A DNA stretch of 64,000 nucleotides from Flavivirga jejuensis. Its GTDB lineage: Bacteria > Bacteroidota > Bacteroidia > Flavobacteriales > Flavobacteriaceae. A model generated the notes under the pieces. It ran no database searches. It saw only the letters and a program-made list of their open reading frames with translations, and was not told the DNA's origin. Where the stretch lies: assembly GCF_030540765.1 (NCBI RefSeq), contig NZ_JAUOEL010000001.1, forward strand, positions 62,001-126,000, given 5' to 3'. Every line of letters begins with the position of its first letter. Position 1 is the stretch's first letter. Shown piece by piece: positions 37,056 through 43,406 of this stretch. The position numbers and the translations under genes are program-made.

Positions 37056-37724
37056 TTATTTTTTTCTTGTCATCCATCCCATATAAATTGATGATTGAAA
37101 AAAACGATGTGGTTTTTCAAATCCTGCTTTTTCGCATAGCTCTGATAGCCTTTCTTCTGAAACGGGAAAAAGTTTATTTTCTATTCTGTTCAAACGATTG
37201 TCAATTTGTACTTTGTCTAAACCTTCGGGTAAAAGATGTTTAAGTACTTGTAAATTTTGTTGCATTTGGTTTTTCGTACCCGTTATGTCAAGCATTACAA
37301 ATGTTGCTCCCGAAACTAACCTTTCGGAAATATCTTTAAGTAATTTTAATTTACTTCCGTTATCGTCAAGAAAGTGTAAAACCAATAATAGTGTGGCTGC
37401 ATCATATTTATTTTCAGTATCAAGGTCTGTTATTAAGCCTTCTATTAATCTAATGTTGTCAAATTCTTGAAGATTTTCAGTCGCCTGTTTAATCATATCG
37501 GGTGAAGGGTCAATGCCTGTTATATTCCATTTTTTAGGTGCTTTGATAAATCCTTCTATTTCATTTCCCGTTCCACAACCAACTACCAGCAGGTTAGTTG
37601 ATGTAACTCCACTAAATAATTTTGGTAAACAGTTTATAAAGTACTGATAATTTGGTATCCAAGTTTCCACGAACTTATTATATCCTGTTGCTCTTTCGTT
37701 TTCAAATATTTCTATTTTATCCAT
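37056..37724 (-). CDS. Class I SAM-dependent methyltransferase (cassette gene)
   Basis: The 222-residue protein has the SAM-binding motif NLLVVGCGTGNEIEGF (about 43-58), motif II GIDPSPDMIKQA, and the post-motif stretch AATLLLVLHFL, as in small-molecule methyltransferases; the acceptor is unknown. It is carried between a cassette start (GTTAGCAA at 37770) and the matching CTGCTAAC at 37036, so it behaves as a single-gene cassette of the minus-strand array. Confidence 0.88.
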   Translation of the reverse strand: MDKIEIFENERATGYNKFVETWIPNYQYFINCLPKLFSGVTSTNLLVVGCGTGNEIEGFIKAPKKWNITGIDPSPDMIKQATENLQEFDNIRLIEGLITDLDTENKYDAATLLLVLHFLDDNGSKLKLLKDISERLVSGATFVMLDITGTKNQMQQNLQVLKHLLPEGLDKVQIDNRLNRIENKLFPVSEERLSELCEKAGFEKPHRFFQSSIYMGWMTRKK

Positions 37725-37762
37725 TTAATTTTGTAGCGATGTGTCCTTTCCATACCAGCTTG

Positions 37763-38058
37763 TTGCTAACGATACATACGTGTATGGAAAGTGTTTGTTT
37801 GTGTGCGAGGATTTTCCGAAGGAAAATCAGAAGTTAGCAAAGCAAACAAGCGTTTTCCATTTGATTGAGCACTAAAATAAGTATTTTCTATAAATATTGT
37901 GGCTGTTGCACAAGTCAAAAAATATTGCAAAACACTTGTTTTTTGCATTTAAACAAACATAACAGACTGGTTTTTAGCTGTATTTTATTGATTATTATTG
38001 AAAAAACCATAGGTTTATTCAAAATCATGAGTTGTGCAACAGTCACCATTGTTGCCAG
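37763..38058 (-). repeat. attC-like site of the Crp-SDR-DJ1 cassette, containing a MITE
   Basis: Read on the minus strand it begins with CTGGCAAC (38058-38051), the exact complement of the start of its own cassette (GTTGCCAG at 40290). It then holds the 148-bp MITE (38046-37899), a palindromic part with apical stem GATTTTCC-ttc-GGAAAATC, and ends at CATACACGTATGTATCG, followed by the next cassette start TTAGCAAC. This is the R''...R' layout of an integron attC, but with low similarity to the other sites in the right arm. Confidence 0.65.
37899..38046. mobile_element. MITE (15-bp terminal inverted repeats), diverged copy
   Basis: The ends are GTGGCTGTTGCACAA and TTGTGCAACAGTCAC, inverted repeats with one mismatch. 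The length (148 bp) matches the copies at 40408-40556 and 62042-62190, but the interior is very different in sequence. No coding capacity. It lies inside an attC-like site. Confidence 0.75.
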
Positions 38059-38087
38059 TAGTGTTTTCTATTCCCGTTATTCTGTTT

Positions 38088-38879
38088 CTAATTCTTTTTC
38101 AAATATTCAGTTAGTGCTTCTAAATACAGTTTGTTAAATGCAGTTCCAGAAAAAGGATTCTGACTGGTTACTAAATTTCTGTCTTTTACAGCATAGTTTG
38201 CCTTTGGTAACTTACTCCTATATTTTAACCCCATTTTTTTTAATCTTTTGGCTATTTTTCTGTTTTTGGGCTTCCCTTTCATAATGAAACGCTCAATAAC
38301 AAACTCCTCAAATGGAGAAACTGAATTAACTTTAAAACCAATGTATGGATTTTCTTCTTTTGGTATTGTTAATATAAGACTTGGTGCGTGACAAATAAGA
38401 CCTGTTGGTTTATTTTCCTTTGCAAAGTACTTTAATAGAATAGATATGTTAATATCATCTTTCAAATCTATCATTAAGCCTTGTCCCCCTGGAATTATTA
38501 AACCTATATAATCAGATTTGTTTTTAATAACCTTTTCAAGTGTTTTTGGACTATTAAATAAACTATCCGTTTCAGTAAATGTTAAAGCTTCATTTTTCAC
38601 TTCCAAGTTATTTTTCCAATACTTGTCATTTATACTTTCTTCATCTATTGTTGCAACAATTCCATTTGGTGTGGCAAAATCTACAGTATAGCCAGCTTCT
38701 GTTACAGATTTATAAGCAAGATAAAACTCATTCAAAAAAACACCTGTTTGCCGTAGTTTTTCTCCGTTGTTTAGTTGTAAGGTATCTGATGCACTCATTA
38801 CGAATAGTATTTTGTTGTTTTGTGCAGAAACTGCGTTGGCTAGAAGCACTAATACTATTATTAAAGTCCTAATTTTCAT
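38088..38879 (-). CDS. Secreted DJ-1/PfpI-family protein (cassette gene)
   Basis: The 263-residue protein has a signal peptide (MKIRTLIIVLVLLANAVSAQ) and a DJ-1/PfpI (class I glutamine amidotransferase-like) domain with YIGLIIPGGQGLMIDL and the nucleophile-elbow Cys in GLICHAPSLIL. Relatives include Hsp31-type glyoxalases and chaperones. It is the last of three genes (Crp, SDR, DJ-1) of one large cassette; the stop lies about 30 bp before the cassette 3' core. Confidence 0.85.
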   Translation of the reverse strand: MKIRTLIIVLVLLANAVSAQNNKILFVMSASDTLQLNNGEKLRQTGVFLNEFYLAYKSVTEAGYTVDFATPNGIVATIDEESINDKYWKNNLEVKNEALTFTETDSLFNSPKTLEKVIKNKSDYIGLIIPGGQGLMIDLKDDINISILLKYFAKENKPTGLICHAPSLILTIPKEENPYIGFKVNSVSPFEEFVIERFIMKGKPKNRKIAKRLKKMGLKYRSKLPKANYAVKDRNLVTSQNPFSGTAFNKLYLEALTEYLKKN

Positions 38880-38891
38880 TTTATGATGTTT

Positions 38892-39626
38892 TTAAATTGT
38901 AACGCCTCTCATTATTCTATCGGCAATTTTTGGACTAATTCTGTTTATGATTCTCAATAGTTTTACTTTGTGAATATTTACTTCATATCTATTGTTTTCA
39001 TAAGCTTTTATAAATTCATCTACTAATCTTTGAGGTGAAATTTTTCCTTTACCTCTTCCTTTCGTCATTTCAGTATCTACTAAAGGAGGTATTATTTCAA
39101 ATACTTTTATTTTATCTAATTGGTATCGTAATGATTTTGAGAAAATGTGAATTGCTGCTTTTGTTCCGCAGTAGACAGCTGATTTGGCTTTGGGAACAAT
39201 GGCTAAACCTGAAGAAACATTAACAATGGCTGAATTAGAATTATTTTGTAGTACAGGAATCAATGAACTAATAAGTTTTATAGGTGAAGTTAAATTCGTA
39301 CTTATTTCATTTTCAATTTTTTGTAAGGCATAAGTTTCGTCCAACAAAGTTTGGTTATATTGTATACCAGCGTTGTTTATCAAGACATTTAGGTCTTTGT
39401 GTTCTTGTTTTATAAAATCTACAAGTCGGTCTAATTCCGATTGTGAAGAAATATCACATTTAAAAGAAGTAATTCGCTTGTCAAATCTTACAAGTTCTTC
39501 TAGTTTAATTTCGTTTCTGCCAATAGCTATTATTAGATTGTCCAGTTGGCAAAACCGCTCTGCCAATTCTCTGCCAATTCCTGAAGTAGCACCTGTAATA
39601 AGAATTTTGTTATTGTTCAATTTCAT
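38892..39626 (-). CDS. Short-chain dehydrogenase/reductase (cassette gene)
   Basis: From the ATG at 39626 the protein has 244 residues. It has the SDR cofactor motif TGATSGIGRELAERF at the N-terminus, LINNAGI in the middle, and the catalytic Ser and YxxxK (VSSGLAIV, AVYCGTKAAIH). It resembles DltE/YqjQ-type reductases. It lies 12 bp upstream of the DJ-1 gene and about 65 bp downstream of the Crp gene, so all three are probably one operon. Confidence 0.9.
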   Translation of the reverse strand: MKLNNNKILITGATSGIGRELAERFCQLDNLIIAIGRNEIKLEELVRFDKRITSFKCDISSQSELDRLVDFIKQEHKDLNVLINNAGIQYNQTLLDETYALQKIENEISTNLTSPIKLISSLIPVLQNNSNSAIVNVSSGLAIVPKAKSAVYCGTKAAIHIFSKSLRYQLDKIKVFEIIPPLVDTEMTKGRGKGKISPQRLVDEFIKAYENNRYEVNIHKVKLLRIINRISPKIADRIMRGVTI

Positions 39627-39691
39627 ACTCGTGATATTTAAAGCAAAATTCACGAGAATAAAACCTAGAAGCATTTACATATGTAAAGACT

Positions 39692-40258
39692 TTACTTTTT
39701 AGCTCTTATTCGGCTTAATTGAGTTGGTGTAATACCTAAATATGAAGCAATGTGGTATTGGTTAATTAGGTTTTCTAAATTTGGATGTTCTTTTTTGAAA
39801 ATTTCGTAGCGTTCTGTTGCTTCAAGCGTTACGAGTTCTATTTCTCGTTTTTCTTTTATTGCAAACTTGTATTCGGCAAATATTCTAGAAAGCCTTTCAA
39901 TTTTTGGGTAATCATTATAAAGCGAAGTGATTTTGTCAAAATTTGCAACTAGAATTTTACAATCCGTTAAACATTGAATATTTATTAAATTTTTCTGTTT
40001 TGTTGTTATTGAGGAATAAGCTGCAATAAAGTTTGAAGGTGTAAAGAAAGTTTTATTGTATTCAGCTCCCGACTTATTGCGAAAGAATGCACGCATTACA
40101 CCTTCTGATATAAATGCTAATTTTACTGAAAATTCTCCTTCTTTAGCAAAGTATTCGTCTTTTTTTAATTCCATTTCCGAAAATAAGGACGTAAATATCT
40201 CCATTTCATTTTCTGTAAAATGGATAAATTTATTCAAATATATTTTCAGTTCATTCAT
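39692..40258 (-). CDS. Crp/Fnr-family regulator (cassette gene)
   Basis: The 188-residue protein has a cyclic-nucleotide-binding-like beta roll (about 15-115: YFAKEGEFSVKLAFISEGVMRAFF) and a C-terminal helical part with YHIASYLGITPTQLSRIR as recognition helix. The usual phosphate-binding residues of cAMP sensors are not obvious, as is typical for flavobacterial members. It is the first gene of the cassette; its ATG is 32 nt after the junction at 40290. Confidence 0.88.
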   Translation of the reverse strand: MNELKIYLNKFIHFTENEMEIFTSLFSEMELKKDEYFAKEGEFSVKLAFISEGVMRAFFRNKSGAEYNKTFFTPSNFIAAYSSITTKQKNLINIQCLTDCKILVANFDKITSLYNDYPKIERLSRIFAEYKFAIKEKREIELVTLEATERYEIFKKEHPNLENLINQYHIASYLGITPTQLSRIRAKK

Positions 40259-40282
40259 TTTTTGTTAATGTTTTTTTTATTA

Positions 40283-40569
40283 CTGGCAACGTGTTTGCAT
40301 ATGGTTTGTTGCGTGTTTAAGCACCTAATTTAGCAAATAAAAACCGAATAGAAAATCCATGAGGATTTTCGTAAGTAGGCGAGAACTAGCAATGAATTAT
40401 ACATGTTGTGGCTGTTGCACAACTACTTTTTTTGACCGAATTAGGTTATTTCTGAGAACTTTAAAAATAATAAATATTGATAATCAGCATCTTAGTAATT
40501 ATTTAAAAATTAAAAACACATGATTTCCTAAAAATTTTGAGTTGTGCAACAGTCACCGGTGTTGGCAAA
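40283..40569 (-). repeat. attC-like site of the SDR cassette (40581-41255), containing a MITE
   Basis: On the minus strand it starts with TTTGCCAAC (40569-40561), complement of the cassette start GTTGGCAAA (41284-41276). It continues with ACCG, the MITE, then an imperfect palindrome with outer arms CATGTATAATTCATTGC and GCAACAAACCATATGCAAA and apical stem GAAAATCC/GGATTTTC. It ends in ACACG at 40290, followed by TTGCCAG of the next cassette. All attC elements (R'', L'', L', R') can be pointed to. Confidence 0.75.
40408..40556. mobile_element. MITE (15-bp terminal inverted repeats), copy in SDR cassette attC
   Basis: Ends GTGGCTGTTGCACAA and TTGTGCAACAGTCAC; 149 bp; the interior is nearly identical to the copy at 62042-62190 (TTTCTGAGAACTTTAAAAAT, AAACACATGATTT). 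The short end core CTGTTGCA is like that of some IS families, but I cannot assign a parent transposase. Confidence 0.85.
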
Positions 40570-40580
40570 TCGTTTTTTTT

Positions 40581-41255
40581 CTACCATAAAAGTTCAGTTC
40601 CGTTTTCAGAATTCCAAAACGTTCCGCTGTCAAATTCATTTGTTATAAACTCAAAAATATTTTCGGCTGATTGTTTAGGTGTTAATCTACCGTTTTTAAG
40701 ATTACTTTCTATTATAGTTGTTTTTACCCAACCTGGATGAATAGAAGCAACTCTAATTTTATTTTTTAGTCTATTCGTTAGAATTTTTGTGTACATATTT
40801 AAAGCACTTTTTGACATTCGATAAGCAACAGAGTCAGTCAACTCACAAACATTTAAAGAGCCCATTTTAGAGGAAACATTTAGAATAATTCCGTTTTCGT
40901 TAATCAATTCAATCAAAGGTTCTGTGAAAAATACAGTTCCAGTTACATTAACGTCAAAAGTCAGATTAAAAGATTCTTTTTCGGGAATGTAAGTGTCTAA
41001 ATCTGGTCCAATTCCGGCGTTGTTAATTAAAAAGTCAATGTGTTTAAAATTCCTAAAAATCTCTTTATGCATATTCTCGATACTTTCAGTGCTTGAGAGG
41101 TCTAATTTTAAAGGATAAAAGTTCTTATGCTCAATTTTTTCAAATTTTCCACTTCTACTTGTTCCGATAACAAAGAAATTTTCATTCAACATTTTTTCAG
41201 TCAGAGCTTTTCCAATTCCTTTACTTGCTCCTGTGATTAATGCAATTTTGTTCAT
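40581..41255 (-). CDS. Short-chain dehydrogenase/reductase (single-gene cassette)
   Basis: The 224-residue protein has ITGASKGIGKALTEKM at the N-terminus, the NAG motif FLINNAGIGPD, and the catalytic SxnYxxxK as NVSSKMGSL and AYRMSKSAL. It differs clearly from the SDR of the neighbouring cassette. The stop lies 12 bp before the cassette 3' core, a tight fit that is usual for integron cassettes. The substrate is unknown. Confidence 0.9.
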   Translation of the reverse strand: MNKIALITGASKGIGKALTEKMLNENFFVIGTSRSGKFEKIEHKNFYPLKLDLSSTESIENMHKEIFRNFKHIDFLINNAGIGPDLDTYIPEKESFNLTFDVNVTGTVFFTEPLIELINENGIILNVSSKMGSLNVCELTDSVAYRMSKSALNMYTKILTNRLKNKIRVASIHPGWVKTTIIESNLKNGRLTPKQSAENIFEFITNEFDSGTFWNSENGTELLW

Positions 41256-41275
41256 TTTGTGGGTTCTGTCAAATG

Positions 41276-41402
41276 TTTGCCAACGTGTTTGTGTATGATT
41301 TCGTTGCGTGTTTCAGCACCTAATTTAGCAAATAAAAACCGAATAGAAAATCCGCGAGGATTTTCGTAAGTAGGCGAGAACTAGCAATGAATTATACACG
41401 TT
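41276..41402 (-). repeat. attC-like site, left part lost
   Basis: Minus strand: AACGTGTATAATTCATTGC, then CTAGTTCTCGCCTACTTACG, apical stem GAAAATCC-tcgc-GGATTTTC, GCTAAATTAGGTGC and GAAATCATACACAAACACG ending at G 41284, followed by TTGGCAAA of the next cassette. The own 5' core (expected AACCACAAC) is missing because a truncated MITE end (41403-41431) abuts the site. Confidence 0.7.
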
Positions 41403-41431
41403 GTGGCTGTTGCACAACTACTTTTTTTGAC
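41403..41431. mobile_element. Truncated MITE end
   Basis: 29 bp from GTGGCTGTTGCACAAC to TTTTTTTGAC identical to the left end of the MITE at 40408; the rest is deleted, and a gene begins immediately beyond. Confidence 0.75.
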
Positions 41432-41635
41432 TTACTTTTTTTTCAATGATTTTTTAATGATATAGAAAATAAAAATAATCGATGGTATTAATATTATCAT
41501 TCCTCCAATAAAAAGAAATCGTATTAAGCAACCATCACTAGAACAAGGCTTACTCCCTCGAATAAGTAATGGTATAGAATAATAAATTCCAATTGAGCTG
41601 ATAATTAAAAGAATCCAAGTTAAAAGTTTATTCAT
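41432..41635 (-). CDS. Small membrane protein (cassette gene)
   Basis: The 67-residue protein has two hydrophobic segments (LTWILLIISSIGIYYSIPLL and FLFIGGMIILIPSIIFIFYII) separated by a short loop with two Cys (PCSSDGC), and a lysine-rich end. No family was recognised. The stop lies at the border of the truncated MITE, so the original C-terminus might have been slightly different. Confidence 0.6.
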   Translation of the reverse strand: MNKLLTWILLIISSIGIYYSIPLLIRGSKPCSSDGCLIRFLFIGGMIILIPSIIFIFYIIKKSLKKK

Positions 41636-41655
41636 TAATAATTACTGGTGTTATT

Positions 41656-42150
41656 TTATTTGTTTTCAGATTCATTATTACGTTCTTTATTCAGAATTAG
41701 TGATTTGTATCCGAATTCTCCAATATCAACTATATATTTTTCCTTCTCTAAGATGTTTAAGCAATCTGTTAAAATTTCACGCGTTTTAATTTTCTCATAG
41801 ATATGATTCAGGTCATTAGTAATTTCGATGAACCAATATAAGCTTGAATCCACAAAAATTCCGTAATTCTTTCCGCGATTTATTGTTACATCTAAAATTT
41901 GGTTAGTAAACTCATTCTCAAATTTGCAATGACTTCCGTGAAAATGGTAATTCCAATTATTAGGTAAAGAGCCTTTCCATAAGTTATTTTGCCGCGTTAT
42001 TAATTTTCCAAAAGGATGGTCTTTGGATAAGTCAAGGTCGAATTCAGTTCCGAGAATATTTATTAATTCATTCGCTTTTGAATCAAACTTAATGATTACT
42101 TCTAAAATTAATTTCTCTATTGGCTTCAGTTTCTTCAAAATTAACCACAA
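41656..42150 (-). CDS. DUF6896-like protein (cassette gene)
   Basis: The 164-residue frame contains YHFHGSHCKFENEFTNQILDV and YWFIEITND, a pattern that resembles DUF6896 proteins, which I recall only loosely; function unknown. There is no ATG near the start: the frame opens with a TTG (42150) that is itself part of the cassette junction GTTGTGGTT, or with a second TTG four codons later. It is followed by the small membrane protein gene in the same cassette. Confidence 0.6.
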   Translation of the reverse strand: MWLILKKLKPIEKLILEVIIKFDSKANELINILGTEFDLDLSKDHPFGKLITRQNNLWKGSLPNNWNYHFHGSHCKFENEFTNQILDVTINRGKNYGIFVDSSLYWFIEITNDLNHIYEKIKTREILTDCLNILEKEKYIVDIGEFGYKSLILNKERNNESENK

Positions 42151-42335
42151 CGGTCTTGTGTATGAAACGTAACGTGTAAAAAGACACTAACATTTCGGAT
42201 TAACACATAGCCGAATCTTTATATTTTGTTTTTAATTTTTCTCTTTCTAAAAGCCAAATTTAAAAATTTGGCGGACTTCCTAAATATACACAAACCTTTC
42301 GGTTAAGCACTTATTAGCTATGTTTTATACACCGT
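42143..42335 (-). repeat. attC-like site of the SRPBCC cassette, right part
   Basis: Minus strand: GGTGTATAAAACATAGC, then a palindromic middle with CCAAATT-TTTA-AATTTGG at the apex, AAGACACTAACATTTCGG on the other strand, and the right end CGTTTCATACACAAGACCG, followed by TTGTGGTT of the next cassette. The left core is separated from it by the group II intron remnant (42336-42664). Removing the intron joins CCGCACAAC to the GGTGTATAA arm. Confidence 0.6.
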
Positions 42336-42664
42336 GTGTGCCCAGCATGGGCATCTTTTAATAACCGAAAGGTAATTAATTAATCTAGAGCGGAAACGTA
42401 AAAAACCTAATTCGCTTAGGGATAGAAGAAGGGCAAGCTTATGCTTGGAGTAGAACTAGAATGGGAGGCTGGTCAGTCGCCCAAAGTCCAATTCTAAGAA
42501 CTACCATCACTATTTCTAGACTAAAGCGAAAAGGGTATAAATCTTTGACAGATTACATTAATAATAAGCAAACTTCAATTTGGTGAACTGCCCAGTACGA
42601 GACCCGTACGCTGGGTGGTGTGTGAGGCGCAGTGGCGACTTTAAGTCGTCACCCGTCTACACGA
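42336..42664 (+). mobile_element. Internally deleted group II intron inserted in an attC-like site
   Basis: The left end starts GTGTGCCCAGCATGGGCATC, matching the GUGYG intron start. After about 50 bp it jumps to the C-terminal end of an intron reverse transcriptase (42389-42586), and then to a structured 3' part (GTACGAGACCCGTACGCTGGG... ending at CTACACGAT). The bulk of the intron, including most of the reverse transcriptase, is deleted. The exact boundaries may be off by two bases. Confidence 0.7.
42389..42586 (+). pseudogene. C-terminal fragment of a group II intron reverse transcriptase/maturase
   Basis: The frame encodes NVKNLIRLGIEEGQAYAWSR and then GGWSVAQSPILRTTITISRL...YINNKQTSIW with a TGA stop. 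The pattern (L-x-x-L-G-[IV]-x-x-x-x-A-[YW]-x-W-x-x-[ST]-R-x-G-x-W, then SPI) is the maturase end of intron-encoded proteins. No start or RT motifs remain. Confidence 0.8.
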
Positions 42665-42679
42665 TTGTGCGGTCGGCTT

Positions 42680-43255
42680 TTACTTTTTGTTTTCTTTCCA
42701 AGATTTTTCCATTAAGTCAAATCCGTAGTTCCAACCTTTTTCAGTTTCCGAAATAGTTCCTTCAGAAAGTTGTTTTAATTCTTCGTCAATACCTACACCT
42801 ACTTGAATAAATGTTAATTGACAGCCACCTTTTGTGTCAGCTTGAATTTCAACTGTAATGGTATCCATAACAGGTGAGAAGTCAGGCATCCCACAAGTAT
42901 ACTTGAGTTTATGAGGTCGTTCAACTTCTAAATATTTTCCTGTCATAACAAACTTGTTTCCATCTTCTTCTCTTGTTATTGTGTACTGTCCACCCACACG
43001 AGGATCAATATCAAACTTAGTATCAGGTGTCCACCAAACTATCATATCTTTTGGTTTTGTAAATGCTCTATAAACCTTTTCTGGTTCAACGTCAAAATGT
43101 CTTTCTATTTTTAGTTCTCTCATTTTATTTTCTTGATATTGCTCTTGGACACTCGATTTATCTGCTTTGTAATTACAAGCTGAAAAGGTCAAAAAGACCA
43201 AACCTAAAAATCCAATTATTCGTTTTCGCTTGTTTTCTTCGCTGCCGCACAACAA
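42680..43255 (-). CDS. SRPBCC (AHSA1-like) domain protein, putative lipoprotein (cassette gene)
   Basis: The SRPBCC domain spans about residues 48-185 (HFDVEPEKVYRAFTKPKDMIVWW near its start, EKGWNYGFDLMEKSW at its end), an AHSA1-like lipid/ligand-binding fold. Upstream of the domain the frame encodes a plausible lipoprotein signal, IIGFLGLVFLTFSAC. The frame opens with TTG at the cassette junction GTTGTGCGGC; an internal ATG at 43123 would give the bare domain. It is the first cassette of the minus-strand array. Confidence 0.75.
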   Translation of the reverse strand: MLCGSEENKRKRIIGFLGLVFLTFSACNYKADKSSVQEQYQENKMRELKIERHFDVEPEKVYRAFTKPKDMIVWWTPDTKFDIDPRVGGQYTITREEDGNKFVMTGKYLEVERPHKLKYTCGMPDFSPVMDTITVEIQADTKGGCQLTFIQVGVGIDEELKQLSEGTISETEKGWNYGFDLMEKSWKENKK

Positions 43256-43258
43256 ATA

Positions 43259-43282
43259 TATATAGTTAATATTAACTATATA
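43259..43282. promoter_or_regulatory. Palindrome (ATATAGTTA half-sites) next to the first cassette junction
   Basis: A perfect 24-bp palindrome with half-site ATATAGTTA inverted around 4 bp. It lies 5 nt before the G of the first junction (G|TTGTGCGG) on the minus strand, preceded by ATAATAGG. The same half-sites, spaced by 6 bp, stand 6 nt before junctions in the plus-strand array (58659, 59642, 60955). It may be an operator, or part of the site where cassettes are added. Confidence 0.6.
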
Positions 43283-43406
43283 CCTATTATATCCACGCGA
43301 AAATAATAATTCCTTTATATTTTTTTGTAGGAATTTATTGTAATATGTTGTTCAAAACCCGTAGGCTCTGTATCTGTCCCTTTAAATTCTTTAAATGGGT
43401 TTTTAA
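43283..43406. other. Intergenic region with possible terminator for the beta-helix gene
   Basis: Between the palindrome and the stop of the beta-helix gene. AAACCCG (43349-43355) and TGGGTTT (43394-43400) can pair, near the TTTTTAATTATTTTTT tract at the gene's end. Nothing else was seen. Confidence 0.3.

Noticed and set aside
37899-38046. MITE taken as a small RNA gene
   Set aside because: Terminal inverted repeats shared with copies at other places and a constant length fit a mobile element better; no promoter or T-run.
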